From Corynebacterium occultum (GTDB lineage Bacteria > Actinomycetota > Actinomycetes > Mycobacteriales > Mycobacteriaceae), in contig NZ_CP046455.1 in NCBI RefSeq assembly GCF_009734425.1, forward strand, positions 2,666,001 through 2,730,000: a DNA stretch of 64,000 nt, read 5' to 3'. Below, in pieces: positions 16,733-26,281 of the stretch (position 1 is its first letter; each line of letters opens with the position of its first letter). Position numbers and translations under genes: made by a program. Below the pieces are notes generated by a model. That model had not been told where the DNA came from. It made no database searches and was given only the letters and a program-made list of their open reading frames with translations.

Positions 16733-19635
16733 GCACCGACCCCAACCAGCAGCCGTGTGAGAACACCCCGCCCCCAGCCGAGGCGGGCGGACACGGCCAG
16801 ACCCCGGAGCCGGTGGACATCGACACCGAGGCGGTGGCCTTCGATCCTTTCGCCGATGAGGAAACCCCTGAAGATGAGGTGGTCTTCGATGATGATGAGG
16901 TGGTCGGCCCGGAGTATGTGGGCACCCAGGCCGTGAAATTCGACCCCTTCGCCGACGAGGACACCCCGGAAGATGGGGCTGCCACCGCCGAGACGGAGCA
17001 GGTTGCGGCCGGCAGGGCCCGGGCGAACCCGGAACACATCGGCACCGAAGCGGTGAAATTCGACCCTTTCGCCGATGATGATGAAGATGAGATCGAGGTC
17101 GAGTTCGACCCCACCCTGGGGGTGGCCATCCCCATCCCCCGGCCAGCGGCGGCGGATCCGCGACCCCCGGCCCCGGAACACCCCAGCCTGAACTACGAAG
17201 GCACCGAGGCGGTGAAATTCGACCCCTTCGCCGATGATGATGAAGAGGATGAGGAACTCCTCGACGCTGATATCGGTGCCCTGATCCAGGAGCTCGGTTC
17301 ACTACGCGAGCAACCCGGCGGGGTTCCCGAACCGGATGAACCCGTATCCTCCTCTGCCCCGGTCATCAGTCCGCAGGATGCCCGCGACGGTCTGATGAGC
17401 ACCGGCATCCGGGTCTCCGGGCTTCTCGACGATGATCACGGCACCGAACCCCATGAACGGAATCTGGCCCAGGACACCAGTGCCCGCTCCCGGCAGGAGG
17501 CCATCTCCACCTTCCGCCAACGCCGTGGCACCCGGCGCGTGGGACGCACCGTCGCTGATGGCATGGTGCACCTGCCCTTCGTCGGTCTGACCAACCCGGC
17601 GGCGGCGTTGAAGAGTGCGGAGGATATCCAGAAGGCGAAGGTTGCCCCACCCCAGCTCAAGGCCGGGGACAGCATCGCCGACCAGTACCTGATCATGGGC
17701 CCCATCGCCCATGGTGGTCTGGGCTGGATCTACCTGGCCGAGGACCAGAATGTCTCCGGCCGGCTGGTGGTGCTCAAGGGGATGCAGGCGGAGAAGAGCC
17801 TGGAGGAGCAGGGCACCGCCGAGGCGGAGCGGGAGTTCCTGGCCGACATCACCCACCCCGGTATCGTCAAGATCTTCAACTTCATCGATGACCCCAGGGT
17901 GCCAGGGGGGTTCATTGTCATGGAGTATGTCGGTGGCCCCTCCCTGCGGGATCGTCGTAATGTGCTCGCGGACCGTACCTTCTCCATTGACATCGCCATC
18001 GGTTATATCCTGGAGGTGTTGCCGGCACTGGATTATCTCCATTCCCGTGGGGTGGTCTACAACGATCTCAAGCCCTCCAACATCATCATCACCGAGGATC
18101 AGGTGAAATTGATTGACCTGGGTGCGGTCAGTGGTATCGGTGCCTTCGGCTATATCTACGGCACTAAGGGTTTCCAGGCCCCGGAGGTGGGCACCGAGGG
18201 ACCTTCCGTGGCCAGCGACATCTACACCATCGGCCGTACCCTGGCGGCCCTGACCCTGCAGCTGCCCGCCGATGAGCGTGGCATCTACAAGCCGGGGTTG
18301 CCCACCCCGGCGGAGGAGCCGCTCTTCCGCCGTTACCTCTCCTTCTACCGTTTTCTGCAACGCGCCACCCATGTGGATCCGCAGCGGCGTTTCCGCAATA
18401 TCGAGGAGATGCGCACCCAGCTTTTCGGGGTGCTGCGGGAAATCCTGGCGGTGCGGGATGGGCGGCAGTTCCCGGCGCAGCACTCCCTCTTCTCACCGCA
18501 GCGTTCCACCTTCGGCACCAAGCTGCTGGTGTTCCGCACCGACCAGCTCATCGACGGCATCGACCGCACCGCCCGGATCACCACCTCGGAGGTGGTTTCC
18601 GCCCTGGCGGCCCCCCTGATCGACCGTTCCGATGTGGGTGCGGCCATGCTCTCCGGTTCCTCCTACACCGAACCCCAGGAGGCCCTGGAAACCCTGCGTC
18701 AGGCGATGAAGACGGAGGAGTACCAGCATTCCTCGGAAATCCCGCTCGGTGTGGTCCGTGCCCTGTTGGATCTCGGTTTCACCGGCCAGGCGCGTTCCTG
18801 GTTGGCCAGCCTGGCGGAGCGGCTCGGCCATGACTGGCGTTTTCAGTGGTATTCCGGGGTGACTGACCTGCTGCTGGATGATTTCGCCGCCGCCCAGGAA
18901 CACTTCAACAGTGTGCTCAGCATCCTGCCCGGGGAGTCCGCCCCCAAATTGGCGATCGCCGCTGTCAATGAGCTGTTGCTGCAGCAGCTGGGTTATGACC
19001 GCACTCCCCTGCTCGACCCGGCGGCCACCCGCATGGCCGCCAATTTCGACCTGGACTCCGAGGAGCTCGATGATGCGGCCTTCACCGCCATCAATGATGC
19101 CTGGACCCACACCACCGAGGATCCGGCGCTGCTGCGTTTCGTGGCGATGCGTCTCTACGGTCTGGTGTGGCGCACCAACCCCACCACCGTTTCCTCCGCC
19201 TTCGGGCTTTCCCGCCAGCTGACCGCCGAGAACCAGATTGAGATGGCGGTCGCCGCCCTGGACAAGGTGCCCCTGGCTTCCCGACACCACCGCATGGCCC
19301 AGCTGACCACCATCCTGGAGCTGGTCTCCGGCAAGCTCACCGAGGGCCGGATCAGGCGGGCGGCCCGCCGCCTGGAGGAGATCCCCACCAATGAGCCCCG
19401 TTTCTTCCAGATCAAGACTGCCGTGCTCTCCGCCGCCCTGAACTATCTGCGTGATGCGGATCTGCGCTCCGCGGCCAGCTCCAATGAACTCTTCGAATTC
19501 TCCTTCACCCAGCGTGGCCTGCGCTACGGGCTCTCGGAGACGCTGCGCCAGCAAGCCCGCCAGGCCCCCTTCGCCCGCCACCGTTACGCCCTGGTGGACA
19601 TGGCCAATCAGGTTCGGCCGGTCACCTGGTTCTAA
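16729..19635 (+). CDS. pknG: Serine/threonine protein kinase PknG with four FHA-docking-like repeats
   Basis: The predicted soluble protein has 968 residues, longer than M. tuberculosis PknG (750). Residues 1-320 are acidic and disordered and contain four copies of T-[EQ]-A-V-[KA]-F-D-P-F-A-D (Thr33, 66, 106 and 159). The kinase domain (about 318-585) has IAHGGLGWIYLA, the ATP-binding Lys near 350, YNDLKPSN (Asp446; the usual HRD Arg is absent) and DLG at about 463. The C-terminal third is helical TPR-like. The rubredoxin-type CxxCG pairs of the mycobacterial enzyme are absent. PknG phosphorylates OdhI/GarA, thereby controlling 2-oxoglutarate dehydrogenase and glutamate metabolism. GTG 16729 overlaps glnH (GTGA). 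Confidence 0.95.
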   Translation: MSTDPNQQPCENTPPPAEAGGHGQTPEPVDIDTEAVAFDPFADEETPEDEVVFDDDEVVGPEYVGTQAVKFDPFADEDTPEDGAATAETEQVAAGRARANPEHIGTEAVKFDPFADDDEDEIEVEFDPTLGVAIPIPRPAAADPRPPAPEHPSLNYEGTEAVKFDPFADDDEEDEELLDADIGALIQELGSLREQPGGVPEPDEPVSSSAPVISPQDARDGLMSTGIRVSGLLDDDHGTEPHERNLAQDTSARSRQEAISTFRQRRGTRRVGRTVADGMVHLPFVGLTNPAAALKSAEDIQKAKVAPPQLKAGDSIADQYLIMGPIAHGGLGWIYLAEDQNVSGRLVVLKGMQAEKSLEEQGTAEAEREFLADITHPGIVKIFNFIDDPRVPGGFIVMEYVGGPSLRDRRNVLADRTFSIDIAIGYILEVLPALDYLHSRGVVYNDLKPSNIIITEDQVKLIDLGAVSGIGAFGYIYGTKGFQAPEVGTEGPSVASDIYTIGRTLAALTLQLPADERGIYKPGLPTPAEEPLFRRYLSFYRFLQRATHVDPQRRFRNIEEMRTQLFGVLREILAVRDGRQFPAQHSLFSPQRSTFGTKLLVFRTDQLIDGIDRTARITTSEVVSALAAPLIDRSDVGAAMLSGSSYTEPQEALETLRQAMKTEEYQHSSEIPLGVVRALLDLGFTGQARSWLASLAERLGHDWRFQWYSGVTDLLLDDFAAAQEHFNSVLSILPGESAPKLAIAAVNELLLQQLGYDRTPLLDPAATRMAANFDLDSEELDDAAFTAINDAWTHTTEDPALLRFVAMRLYGLVWRTNPTTVSSAFGLSRQLTAENQIEMAVAALDKVPLASRHHRMAQLTTILELVSGKLTEGRIRRAARRLEEIPTNEPRFFQIKTAVLSAALNYLRDADLRSAASSNELFEFSFTQRGLRYGLSETLRQQARQAPFARHRYALVDMANQVRPVTWF

Positions 19636-19704
19636 AACGCTTATCGACGGCCGCGCTCCTCCCCCTTGCGGGGCAGGCACGGCCGTCGATAAGTGTTGTT
19701 TTTA
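19636..19704. terminator. Bidirectional terminator built from two inverted GTCGATAAGC-type copies
   Basis: An 18-nt arm at 19636-19653 pairs with 19680-19697 over its full length, with one G-U pair. Each arm contains the decamer (19639-19648 on the complement; 19685-19694 with final T for C). GTTTTTAG follows on the plus strand and GTTTTAGA on the minus strand, so both pknG and ackA can end here. Confidence 0.85.
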
Positions 19705-20898
19705 GGGGGCGAGTTCAGTGGCGTAGCGGGCGATCGCCAGTTCCTCATTGGTGGGGACGACGAAGACCTTGATGGTGGAGTCATCGGTGGAGATCTCGCG
19801 GGGGCCACTGTTGGGCAGGGCGTTGCGCTCCGGGTCGATCTTGATGCCGTACATCTCCAGCTCGGCCATGGCATCAGCGCGGACATTGGCGGCGTTTTCG
19901 CCCACACCTGCGGTGAAGGTGATCGCGTCGACGCGGCCGAGGCTGATCATGTAGGAACCGATGTAGCGGCGCAGCTGGTGAATGTAGATCTGGTAGGCCA
20001 GCCAGGCATCCGGGTCGCCGTCCTCGATCATCTCCGCCAGGGCCCGGAAGTCATTGACCCCGGAGATGCCCTTGATACCGGACTGCTTGTTCATCAGCGT
20101 GTCGATCTCATCGATGCTCATGTTGGCGGTGCGGTAGAGGTGGAAGACGATGCCCGGGTCGATATCACCCGTGCGGGTGCCCATCACCAGGCCGGAAAGC
20201 GGGGTCATGCCCATGGAGGTGTCGATCGCCTGGCCACCCCGGACCGCGGCACAGGAGGCACCATTGCCCAGGTGGAGGGTGATCTGGTTGACCTCATCGG
20301 TCGGCTTGCCCAGCAGCTCCGGAACCCGCTGCGAGATGTACTCGTGGCTGGTGCCGTGGAAACCGTAGCGACGCACCCCGTTCTCCCCCGCCACCTCCTT
20401 GTTGATGGCGTAGATCGCGGCGGCCGGGGGGAGGGTGTGGAAGAAACCGGTGTCGAAGACCGCGACATGCGGCACATCCGGCAGGATCTTCCGGGCCACC
20501 TCGATGCCGTCCACATTGGCCGGGTTGTGCAGCGGGGCCAGCGGGATCAGGTCCTTGATCATGTCGACAATTTCATCGGTGATGATCTCCGGGGCGGAGA
20601 AGAGGATACCGCCGTGCACCACGCGGTGCCCGACCGCGGTGATCTCCACCTGGGCGGGGCCGCAACCGTGCTCACTCATCAGCTCGAAGGCACGGTTCAG
20701 GCCCACCGAGTGGTTGGGGATCGGCTCCTCCAGCAGGTGTTTCTCCCCGCCGTACTTGAGGATGACACGCCCCAGGGGCTCCCCGATCTGCTCCACCAGA
20801 CCAGAGGCGAAGGGCTCATCGGTGGCGCTGTTGTTCGGGTCCAGCAGCTGGAACTTGATGGAGGAGGAACCGGAGTTCAGGACGAGGGCATAGGTCAT
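19702..20898 (-). CDS. ackA: Acetate kinase
   Basis: The 398-residue protein has the acetokinase signatures [13 protein letters not shown] at the N-terminus, [18 protein letters not shown] and HLGNGAS (phosphate loop). It interconverts acetate plus ATP and acetyl phosphate plus ADP. It begins 2 nt after the pta stop codon, the usual pta-ackA order of corynebacteria, and works with Pta in acetate activation or overflow. The stop codon lies inside the T-run of the shared terminator. Confidence 0.97.
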   Translation of the reverse strand: MTYALVLNSGSSSIKFQLLDPNNSATDEPFASGLVEQIGEPLGRVILKYGGEKHLLEEPIPNHSVGLNRAFELMSEHGCGPAQVEITAVGHRVVHGGILFSAPEIITDEIVDMIKDLIPLAPLHNPANVDGIEVARKILPDVPHVAVFDTGFFHTLPPAAAIYAINKEVAGENGVRRYGFHGTSHEYISQRVPELLGKPTDEVNQITLHLGNGASCAAVRGGQAIDTSMGMTPLSGLVMGTRTGDIDPGIVFHLYRTANMSIDEIDTLMNKQSGIKGISGVNDFRALAEMIEDGDPDAWLAYQIYIHQLRRYIGSYMISLGRVDAITFTAGVGENAANVRADAMAELEMYGIKIDPERNALPNSGPREISTDDSTIKVFVVPTNEELAIARYATELAP

Positions 20899-20900
20899 GG

Positions 20901-22280
20901 TCAGTTCCCTCCGGCCTGGATGGCGGTGACGGCGACGGTGTTGACGATGTCGGGGACGGTGGCGCCACGGGAGAGATCATTGACCGGCTTGTTCAGACCC
21001 TGCAGGATCGGCCCCACCGCCAGGGCAGAACCGGTGCGCTGGGCGGTCTTATAACCGATGTTGCCGGACTGCAGATCCGGGAAGATGAAGACATTGGCGT
21101 GGCCGGCGACCTTGGAGTCGGGCATCTTCTTCTTCGCCACGCTCGGATCCACCGCGGCATCGAACTGCAGGGGGCCATCGACGCAGAGATCCGGGTTGAT
21201 GCGGCGGGCATGCTCCAGGGCCTCGATGGTGACCTCCACATCGGGGCCGGCACCAGAGGCACCGGTGGAGTAGGAGAGCATCGCCACGCGCGGCTCAATC
21301 CCGAAGGCGGCGGCGGTGCGGGCGGAAACCACCGCGATCTCCCCGAGCTGCTCGGCGCTGGGGTTCGGGTTGACCGCACAGTCACCGAAGGCCCAGAGCC
21401 TACCCCGCAGAATCATCAGGAAGATGGAGGAGACCACGGAAGCGTCCGGGGCGGTCTTGATGATCTGGAAGGAGGGTTTGATGGTGTGGGCGGTGGTGTT
21501 CGCGGCACCGGATACCATGCCATCAGCCATGCCCCGGTGAACCATCATGGTGCCGAAGTAGGAGATGTCCTTCATGGTCTCCCGCGCCTCTTCGAGGGTG
21601 ACCCCCTTCTTCTTGCGCAGCTCCGCGAACTCGGCGGCGAACTCCTCCAGGTGCGGGTCCTTGAGGTGGTTGATCACCTGGGCGTTGTCCAGGTTCAGGC
21701 CCAGCTGCTGCGCCCGGTTCTGGATGTGCCCGGCATCGCCGAGGATGGTCAGTTCGCAGATGCGGCGTTCCAGCAGGCGGTCCGCAGCCATGAGGATGCG
21801 GTCATCATGGCCCTCGGGCAGGACGATATGAGCCTTGGCGGCCCGGGCCCGCTCCAGCAGGAAAGACTCGAAGACCGGCGGGGTCATGACCTCCGGGGTG
21901 TCGATCTTGAGCGCCTCGACCACCTTTGAGGTGTCCGCCATCTCCTCGGCGGTGAAAGCATCGGCGACGGTGGCCTGCAGGCGGTGGGCCTGTGCGAAGG
22001 CCAGATCCACCGGGGGCCCCTGCTGGTCGACGAGCAGCAGCAGCGGCACGCCCAGCGCGCCACCGACCTCGCAATCGAAGCTGAGGTTGCCGGAGGTGAG
22101 GATCAGGGCCGGCCCCTCCTTCAGCGGCTTCGAACCGTAGATATCACCGAGGTTGGACTCCAACTCGGTGAGATCGATGATGCGCTTCAGGCCGATACGG
22201 TCGGCGAAGTCCTTGACGTCAAAACCATCGAGGCTACGACCGACGGTGCTGAGAACGACCGGGCTGGGTTGGACTGACAT
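20901..22280 (-). CDS. pta: Phosphate acetyltransferase
   Basis: The 459-residue protein contains an N-terminal DRTGG-like regulatory region and a C-terminal PTA_PTB catalytic domain ([67 protein letters not shown]). It transfers acetyl groups between CoA and phosphate. ATG 22280 gives the length known for C. glutamicum Pta (about 460) and follows AGAAAGGGACC; the frame extends 45 codons further upstream but without family features. It is the first gene of pta-ackA and is divergent from the ferredoxin reductase gene. Confidence 0.95.
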   Translation of the reverse strand: MSVQPSPVVLSTVGRSLDGFDVKDFADRIGLKRIIDLTELESNLGDIYGSKPLKEGPALILTSGNLSFDCEVGGALGVPLLLLVDQQGPPVDLAFAQAHRLQATVADAFTAEEMADTSKVVEALKIDTPEVMTPPVFESFLLERARAAKAHIVLPEGHDDRILMAADRLLERRICELTILGDAGHIQNRAQQLGLNLDNAQVINHLKDPHLEEFAAEFAELRKKKGVTLEEARETMKDISYFGTMMVHRGMADGMVSGAANTTAHTIKPSFQIIKTAPDASVVSSIFLMILRGRLWAFGDCAVNPNPSAEQLGEIAVVSARTAAAFGIEPRVAMLSYSTGASGAGPDVEVTIEALEHARRINPDLCVDGPLQFDAAVDPSVAKKKMPDSKVAGHANVFIFPDLQSGNIGYKTAQRTGSALAVGPILQGLNKPVNDLSRGATVPDIVNTVAVTAIQAGGN

Positions 22281-22398
22281 GCGGTCCCTTTCTGTACGGG
22301 GTCTCCGTGCGGGTTGCTGATCGGACAGGGATGGATCCGGGCTCTGCGGTCTTGACCACTGGCGTTGGCCCGGAGCCGGGGAACCCATTCCGCTCGAT

Positions 22399-22414
22399 TG
22401 TGCCACAGAGCACA
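22399..22414. promoter_or_regulatory. GlxR/CRP-like half-site pair upstream of pta
   Basis: TGTG-N8-CACA matches the outer parts of the cAMP-GlxR box TGTGA-N6-TCACA; the inner A and T are replaced by C and G. The pta-ack promoter of C. glutamicum is known to be controlled by GlxR, RamA and RamB, which makes the site plausible. TTTGCAGG (22448) and CTGCAAAT (22479) nearby resemble RamB half-motifs. Confidence 0.35.
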
Positions 22415-22786
22415 TTAACCACTGACATGTGATTGATGCTAACTCTACCTTTGCAGGCCAGACCTTTCAGTACTTCTTCTCTGCAAATTTTTGTGGCAAT
22501 CCAATCATGCTTCCTTAACAACATTTTTGCCCGACTTGAGCGGAAATTACGGGGCAACACTCCAGGGGGATCCTCTCCCCCCGACGCTCCCCCCGCTGAG
22601 TGGGCAGGGACCTTGCCCACTCGGCACACCGCACCAGGGGGCCTTCCCCACCTGTCCTGCGGCCACTTTCTGCCACACTGTGGGTGAGCACCGTCATAAG
22701 GGTGGCCTTTCATCCCCCAGGCGGGCCACGTAGACTGGGATTATTCAGTTCCCGCCCAAGACCCCGTCAGAACAGGATGCCCCTTT

Positions 22787-24154
22787 ATGTCCCGACCCAT
22801 GCGTGTCGCCGTTGTCGGTGCCGGCCCCGCCGGCATCTACGCCTCAGACCTTCTCATCAAGTCTGACACGGAGGTCAGCGTTGACCTGTACGAGCGCATG
22901 CCGGCCCCCTTCGGCCTGATCCGCTATGGAGTCGCCCCCGATCATCCGCGCATCAAGGGCATCATCAAGTCCCTGCACAATGTGCTGGACAAGCCCGAAC
23001 TGCGGTTGCTCGGCAATATTGAGATCGGCAAGGACATCACCATCGATGAGATGCGTGACTACTATGACGCGATCATCTTCTCCACCGGTGCCACCGCTGA
23101 CCGTCACCTGGCCATCCCCGGTTCGGATCTGCCGGAGTTCTACGGTGCCGGCCAGTTCGTCGGTTTCTATGACGGCAACCCGGATTTCTCCCGGGACTGG
23201 GACCTCTCCGCCGAGAATGTCGCCGTGATCGGTGTCGGCAATGTTGCCCTCGACATCGCCCGCATCCTCGCCAAGACCGCCGATGAGCTCAAGGTCACCG
23301 AGATCCCCGACAATGTCTATGACACCCTGGCCCAGAACCGGGCGAAGGTGGTCCACATGTTCGGCCGCCGGGGCCCCGCCCAGGCCAAGTTCACCCCCAA
23401 GGAACTCAAGGAGCTCGACGAGTCCCCCACCATCGAGGTCATTGTCAACCCGGAGGACATCGACTACGACGCCGCCTCGGAGGAGCTCCGCCGCGCCTCC
23501 AAGTCCCAGGACCTGGTCTGCCAGACCCTGGAGTCCTATGCCATGCGCGAGCCCAAGGACGCCCCCCACAAGCTGTACATCCACTTCCTGGAGTCCCCGG
23601 TTGAGGTCATCGGCGAGGAGGGCCACGTCACCGGCATCAAGACCGAGCGCATGGAACTGACCGGCGACGGCAATGTCCGCGGCACCGGGGAGTTCACCAT
23701 CTGGAAGGCCGAGGCCGTCTACCGGGCCGTGGGCTACCGTTCCGACCCGATCACCAACGTCCCCTTCGATGATGAGAACGCCGTGATCCCCAATGACGGC
23801 GGCCATGTCCTCGACCCGGAGACCGCGGAGCCGGTGCCCGGCCTCTACGCCACCGGTTGGATCAAGCGCGGCCCCATCGGGCTGATCGGCAACACCAAGT
23901 CCGATGCCAAGGAAACCACTGACATGCTGCTGGCCGACTGGTCCGCCGGCAAGCTCAACGAAGCCACCAAACGGGACCCCGAAGAGGTCACCGAAATGCT
24001 CAGGTCCCGCGGTATCGCGGTGACCACCTGGGATGGCTGGTACCGCCTCGACGCCGCCGAGCGTGCCCTCGGTGAGGCGGAGGGGCGCGAACGCAAGAAG
24101 ATCGTCGAGTGGGATGAGATGGTTCAGCACGCGGGCCCGGAATACGAGATATAG
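22787..24154 (+). CDS. fprA: Ferredoxin/flavodoxin--NADP+ reductase, adrenodoxin-reductase type (FprA-like)
   Basis: The 455-residue flavoprotein has VAVVGAGPAGIYASDLL (FAD-binding dinucleotide fold) at residues 7-23, FGLIRYGVAPDHP, a second NADPH-binding fold VAVIGVGNVALDIARIL, and ATGWIKRGPIGLIGNTKSDA near the C-terminus. These are all diagnostic of the mitochondrial-type adrenodoxin reductase family (FprA of mycobacteria). It passes electrons from NADPH to ferredoxins. The position beside pta is the same in C. glutamicum. A -10-like TAGACT at 22731-22736 would give a leader of about 45 nt. Confidence 0.92.
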   Translation: MSRPMRVAVVGAGPAGIYASDLLIKSDTEVSVDLYERMPAPFGLIRYGVAPDHPRIKGIIKSLHNVLDKPELRLLGNIEIGKDITIDEMRDYYDAIIFSTGATADRHLAIPGSDLPEFYGAGQFVGFYDGNPDFSRDWDLSAENVAVIGVGNVALDIARILAKTADELKVTEIPDNVYDTLAQNRAKVVHMFGRRGPAQAKFTPKELKELDESPTIEVIVNPEDIDYDAASEELRRASKSQDLVCQTLESYAMREPKDAPHKLYIHFLESPVEVIGEEGHVTGIKTERMELTGDGNVRGTGEFTIWKAEAVYRAVGYRSDPITNVPFDDENAVIPNDGGHVLDPETAEPVPGLYATGWIKRGPIGLIGNTKSDAKETTDMLLADWSAGKLNEATKRDPEEVTEMLRSRGIAVTTWDGWYRLDAAERALGEAEGRERKKIVEWDEMVQHAGPEYEI

Positions 24155-24319
24155 ACCGCAGCTTTCGCCAGTTCAGCGCACTCTTTTCACCCACCCCGGG
24201 TAAGAGTCCGTCGGAAAGACGGCCAGTGTCACGGATGTTCAAAACCACATCCACGGCACCCGCCGATTCCGTTTGAAATATTCCCATGGCAACTATTTTG
24301 TTTCAGGGGGTGAGCAGCC

Positions 24320-24325
24320 TAGACT
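24320..24325 (+). promoter_or_regulatory. -10 box for leaderless ElaA-like gene
   Basis: TAGACT ends 8 nt before ATG 24334, and no Shine-Dalgarno precedes that ATG. The 179-nt gap after fprA also contains a small CCGTC/GACGG hairpin near 24209-24222. Confidence 0.5.
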
Positions 24326-24333
24326 TTTCGCCC

Positions 24334-24858
24334 ATGACCATCTTCTATGCGGTTTCCAACCTCGCGAACCTCTCATCCCTCGAGGTGCACCGACTCTATA
24401 AACTGCGGGTTGACATCTTCGTCCACGAGCAGCACACCCCCTACGCTGAGATCGAGGACATCGACGCCGCGGAACACACCATGCACGTCATGGCCTGGCA
24501 GGCCACCAAGGGTGAGGAAGGTGCCAGCCGCCAGCTGGTCGGTGCCGCCCGCCTCCACCTCGACACTTACGAGGGTGCCGATGTCGTCCGACTGGGTCGC
24601 CTCATCGTCGCCCCCGCCGAGCGTGGCACCGGCCTGGCCGCCGAACTGATCGAAAACTCCCTGCGCTTCGCCTTCGAGCGCGCCCCCGGCCGGGATGTCA
24701 TCATCGCCGCCCAGACCCCGCTGCAGTCCTACTATGAGGGATATGGTTTCCAGGTCTGCGGGGATCCCTTCACCGAGGCGGATGTCCCGCATCTGCCGAT
24801 GAAGCTGGATGCCGCAGTCCTGAGCGAGCGTTTCGGCGCCGCCGCCGCTGCCAGCTAG
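24334..24858 (+). CDS. GNAT acetyltransferase, ElaA-like
   Basis: The 174-residue protein reads RLYKLRVDIFVHEQHTPYAEIEDID near the N-terminus (shown as two parts: RLYKLRVDIFV and HEQHTPYAEIEDID), the pattern of the ElaA branch of GNAT proteins. VRLGRLIVAPAERGTGLAAEL supplies the acetyl-CoA loop, and SYYEGYGFQVCG is the usual C-terminal beta-bulge segment. ATG 24334 is chosen over one 48 nt upstream because of the -10 box and the family start. The substrate is unknown. The convergent purT gene ends 13 nt away. Confidence 0.82.
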   Translation: MTIFYAVSNLANLSSLEVHRLYKLRVDIFVHEQHTPYAEIEDIDAAEHTMHVMAWQATKGEEGASRQLVGAARLHLDTYEGADVVRLGRLIVAPAERGTGLAAELIENSLRFAFERAPGRDVIIAAQTPLQSYYEGYGFQVCGDPFTEADVPHLPMKLDAAVLSERFGAAAAAS

Positions 24859-24871
24859 TTCAAGACACCAG

Positions 24872-26086
24872 TTAGTTCAGGGTTTCCAACCGCAGGGCCC
24901 GGGCCGCTTCCGCAGCGTTTGCCCGGGCCTGCTCCACATCATCGGCCGTCGCCAGGGCAACCCCCATGCGACGCCCCGGATAGGCCACCGGCTTACCGAA
25001 GAGCCGCACATCCGCCTCCGGTACCTGCAGGGCCTCCGCCAGTCCGTGATAGTTCACCGGACCCTCCTCATCAACCGCCCGGAGCACCGAGCAGGCCCCC
25101 GGGGAAATCAGGGTCGCATCGATCGGCAACCCCAGAATCGCCCGGACGTGCAGGTCAAACTCCGAGAACCGCTGGGTGACCAGGGTGACCAGGGCGGTGT
25201 CATGGGGGCGTGGGCTGACCGCCGAGAAGTAGACGTCCTCACCGGCGACGAAAAGCTCGATGTCAAAGACCCCACGTCCCCCGAGCGCATTGCTGATCCG
25301 GGCCGCCACGGAACGTGCATTATCCAGCGCCGCCGGGGGAATGTTGATCGGCTGCCAGGATTCAGACAGGTCACCGGCATCCTGCACGTGCCCGATGGGC
25401 TCACAGAACCAGGTGGCCGCCTTCCCGGTCGCCGGGTCGATGGAACGCACCGTCGGCAGGGTGATCTCATGGTCGAAGTCGATGAGCCGCTCCACGATCA
25501 CCCGGTCCGCCTGGATCCGGGCACCTGCAAAGGCATATTCCCAGGCGGCCGGCAGCTCCGAGAGCTCCCGGACCACGGACTGTCCCCGCCCGGAGGAACC
25601 GAAGACGGGTTTGATCACGCAGGGCAGACCGATTTTATCGATGGCCCCGCCCAGTTCCTCCAGGCTGCTGGCCACGGCGTAGGCGGAGGTCGGCAGGCCG
25701 AGTTCCTCGGCCGCCAGGCGGCGGATCTTCTCGCGGTCCCGCGCCAGCTCAGTGGCATGGGCGGAAGGTACCACCGCGGCGATTCCGGTCTCCTCGATAT
25801 CGAGGAGCACCTGGATCGCCACCGACTCCAGCTCCGGGACGATCAGCTGGGGCTGCACCCGCCGGACCAGCTCCAGGATGGCGGCGGGATCACTGAGATC
25901 CACCACATGCGCCTCGTGGACAACCTGGTGGGCGGGGGCGTCGTGGTAGCTGTCCACGGCGTGAACCTCCACCCCCAGCCGCTGGAAGGCGATCGCGATC
26001 TCCTTGCCCAGTTCACCGGCACCCAGCAGCATCACCCTGGTTGCGGACGCCGAGAGCGGGGTGCCGATGTGGTCAGGGGTATACAC
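24872..26086 (-). CDS. purT: Formate-dependent phosphoribosylglycinamide formyltransferase
   Basis: The 404-residue ATP-grasp enzyme begins RVMLLGAGELGKEIAIAFQR (about residues 17-36) and continues with the PurT-specific VIVPELESVA-like segment (LIVPELESVAIQVLLDIE), a glycine-rich ATP loop PVFGSSGRGQSVV, and a C-terminal catalytic Glu/Asn region around GVFDIELFV. It makes formyl-GAR from GAR, formate and ATP in the purine pathway, an alternative to folate-dependent PurN. It stands alone, divergent from the M20 amidohydrolase gene. Confidence 0.93.
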   Translation of the reverse strand: MYTPDHIGTPLSASATRVMLLGAGELGKEIAIAFQRLGVEVHAVDSYHDAPAHQVVHEAHVVDLSDPAAILELVRRVQPQLIVPELESVAIQVLLDIEETGIAAVVPSAHATELARDREKIRRLAAEELGLPTSAYAVASSLEELGGAIDKIGLPCVIKPVFGSSGRGQSVVRELSELPAAWEYAFAGARIQADRVIVERLIDFDHEITLPTVRSIDPATGKAATWFCEPIGHVQDAGDLSESWQPINIPPAALDNARSVAARISNALGGRGVFDIELFVAGEDVYFSAVSPRPHDTALVTLVTQRFSEFDLHVRAILGLPIDATLISPGACSVLRAVDEEGPVNYHGLAEALQVPEADVRLFGKPVAYPGRRMGVALATADDVEQARANAAEAARALRLETLN

Positions 26087-26281
26087 GGTTATTCAGGTCT
26101 CCTAGACACGGGAATTCGGGTTCGGCTGATTATCGCACAACCCCCGGTTCAAACCCGCCCCGGCAAGGATTCCCGGGGATCTGAGGAACTGTGATCTACC
26201 GGATATAACAAGTCCTGCGGAAGGTGCTCATTAAGTCTAAAATTGGAAAGGACCGATAAAATTCTGAGCCTTGGAGGCCCA

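Noticed and set aside
26145..26160. GGTTCAAACCC, similar to a tRNA T-arm
   Set aside because: No acceptor stem, D-arm or anticodon arm can be drawn around it.
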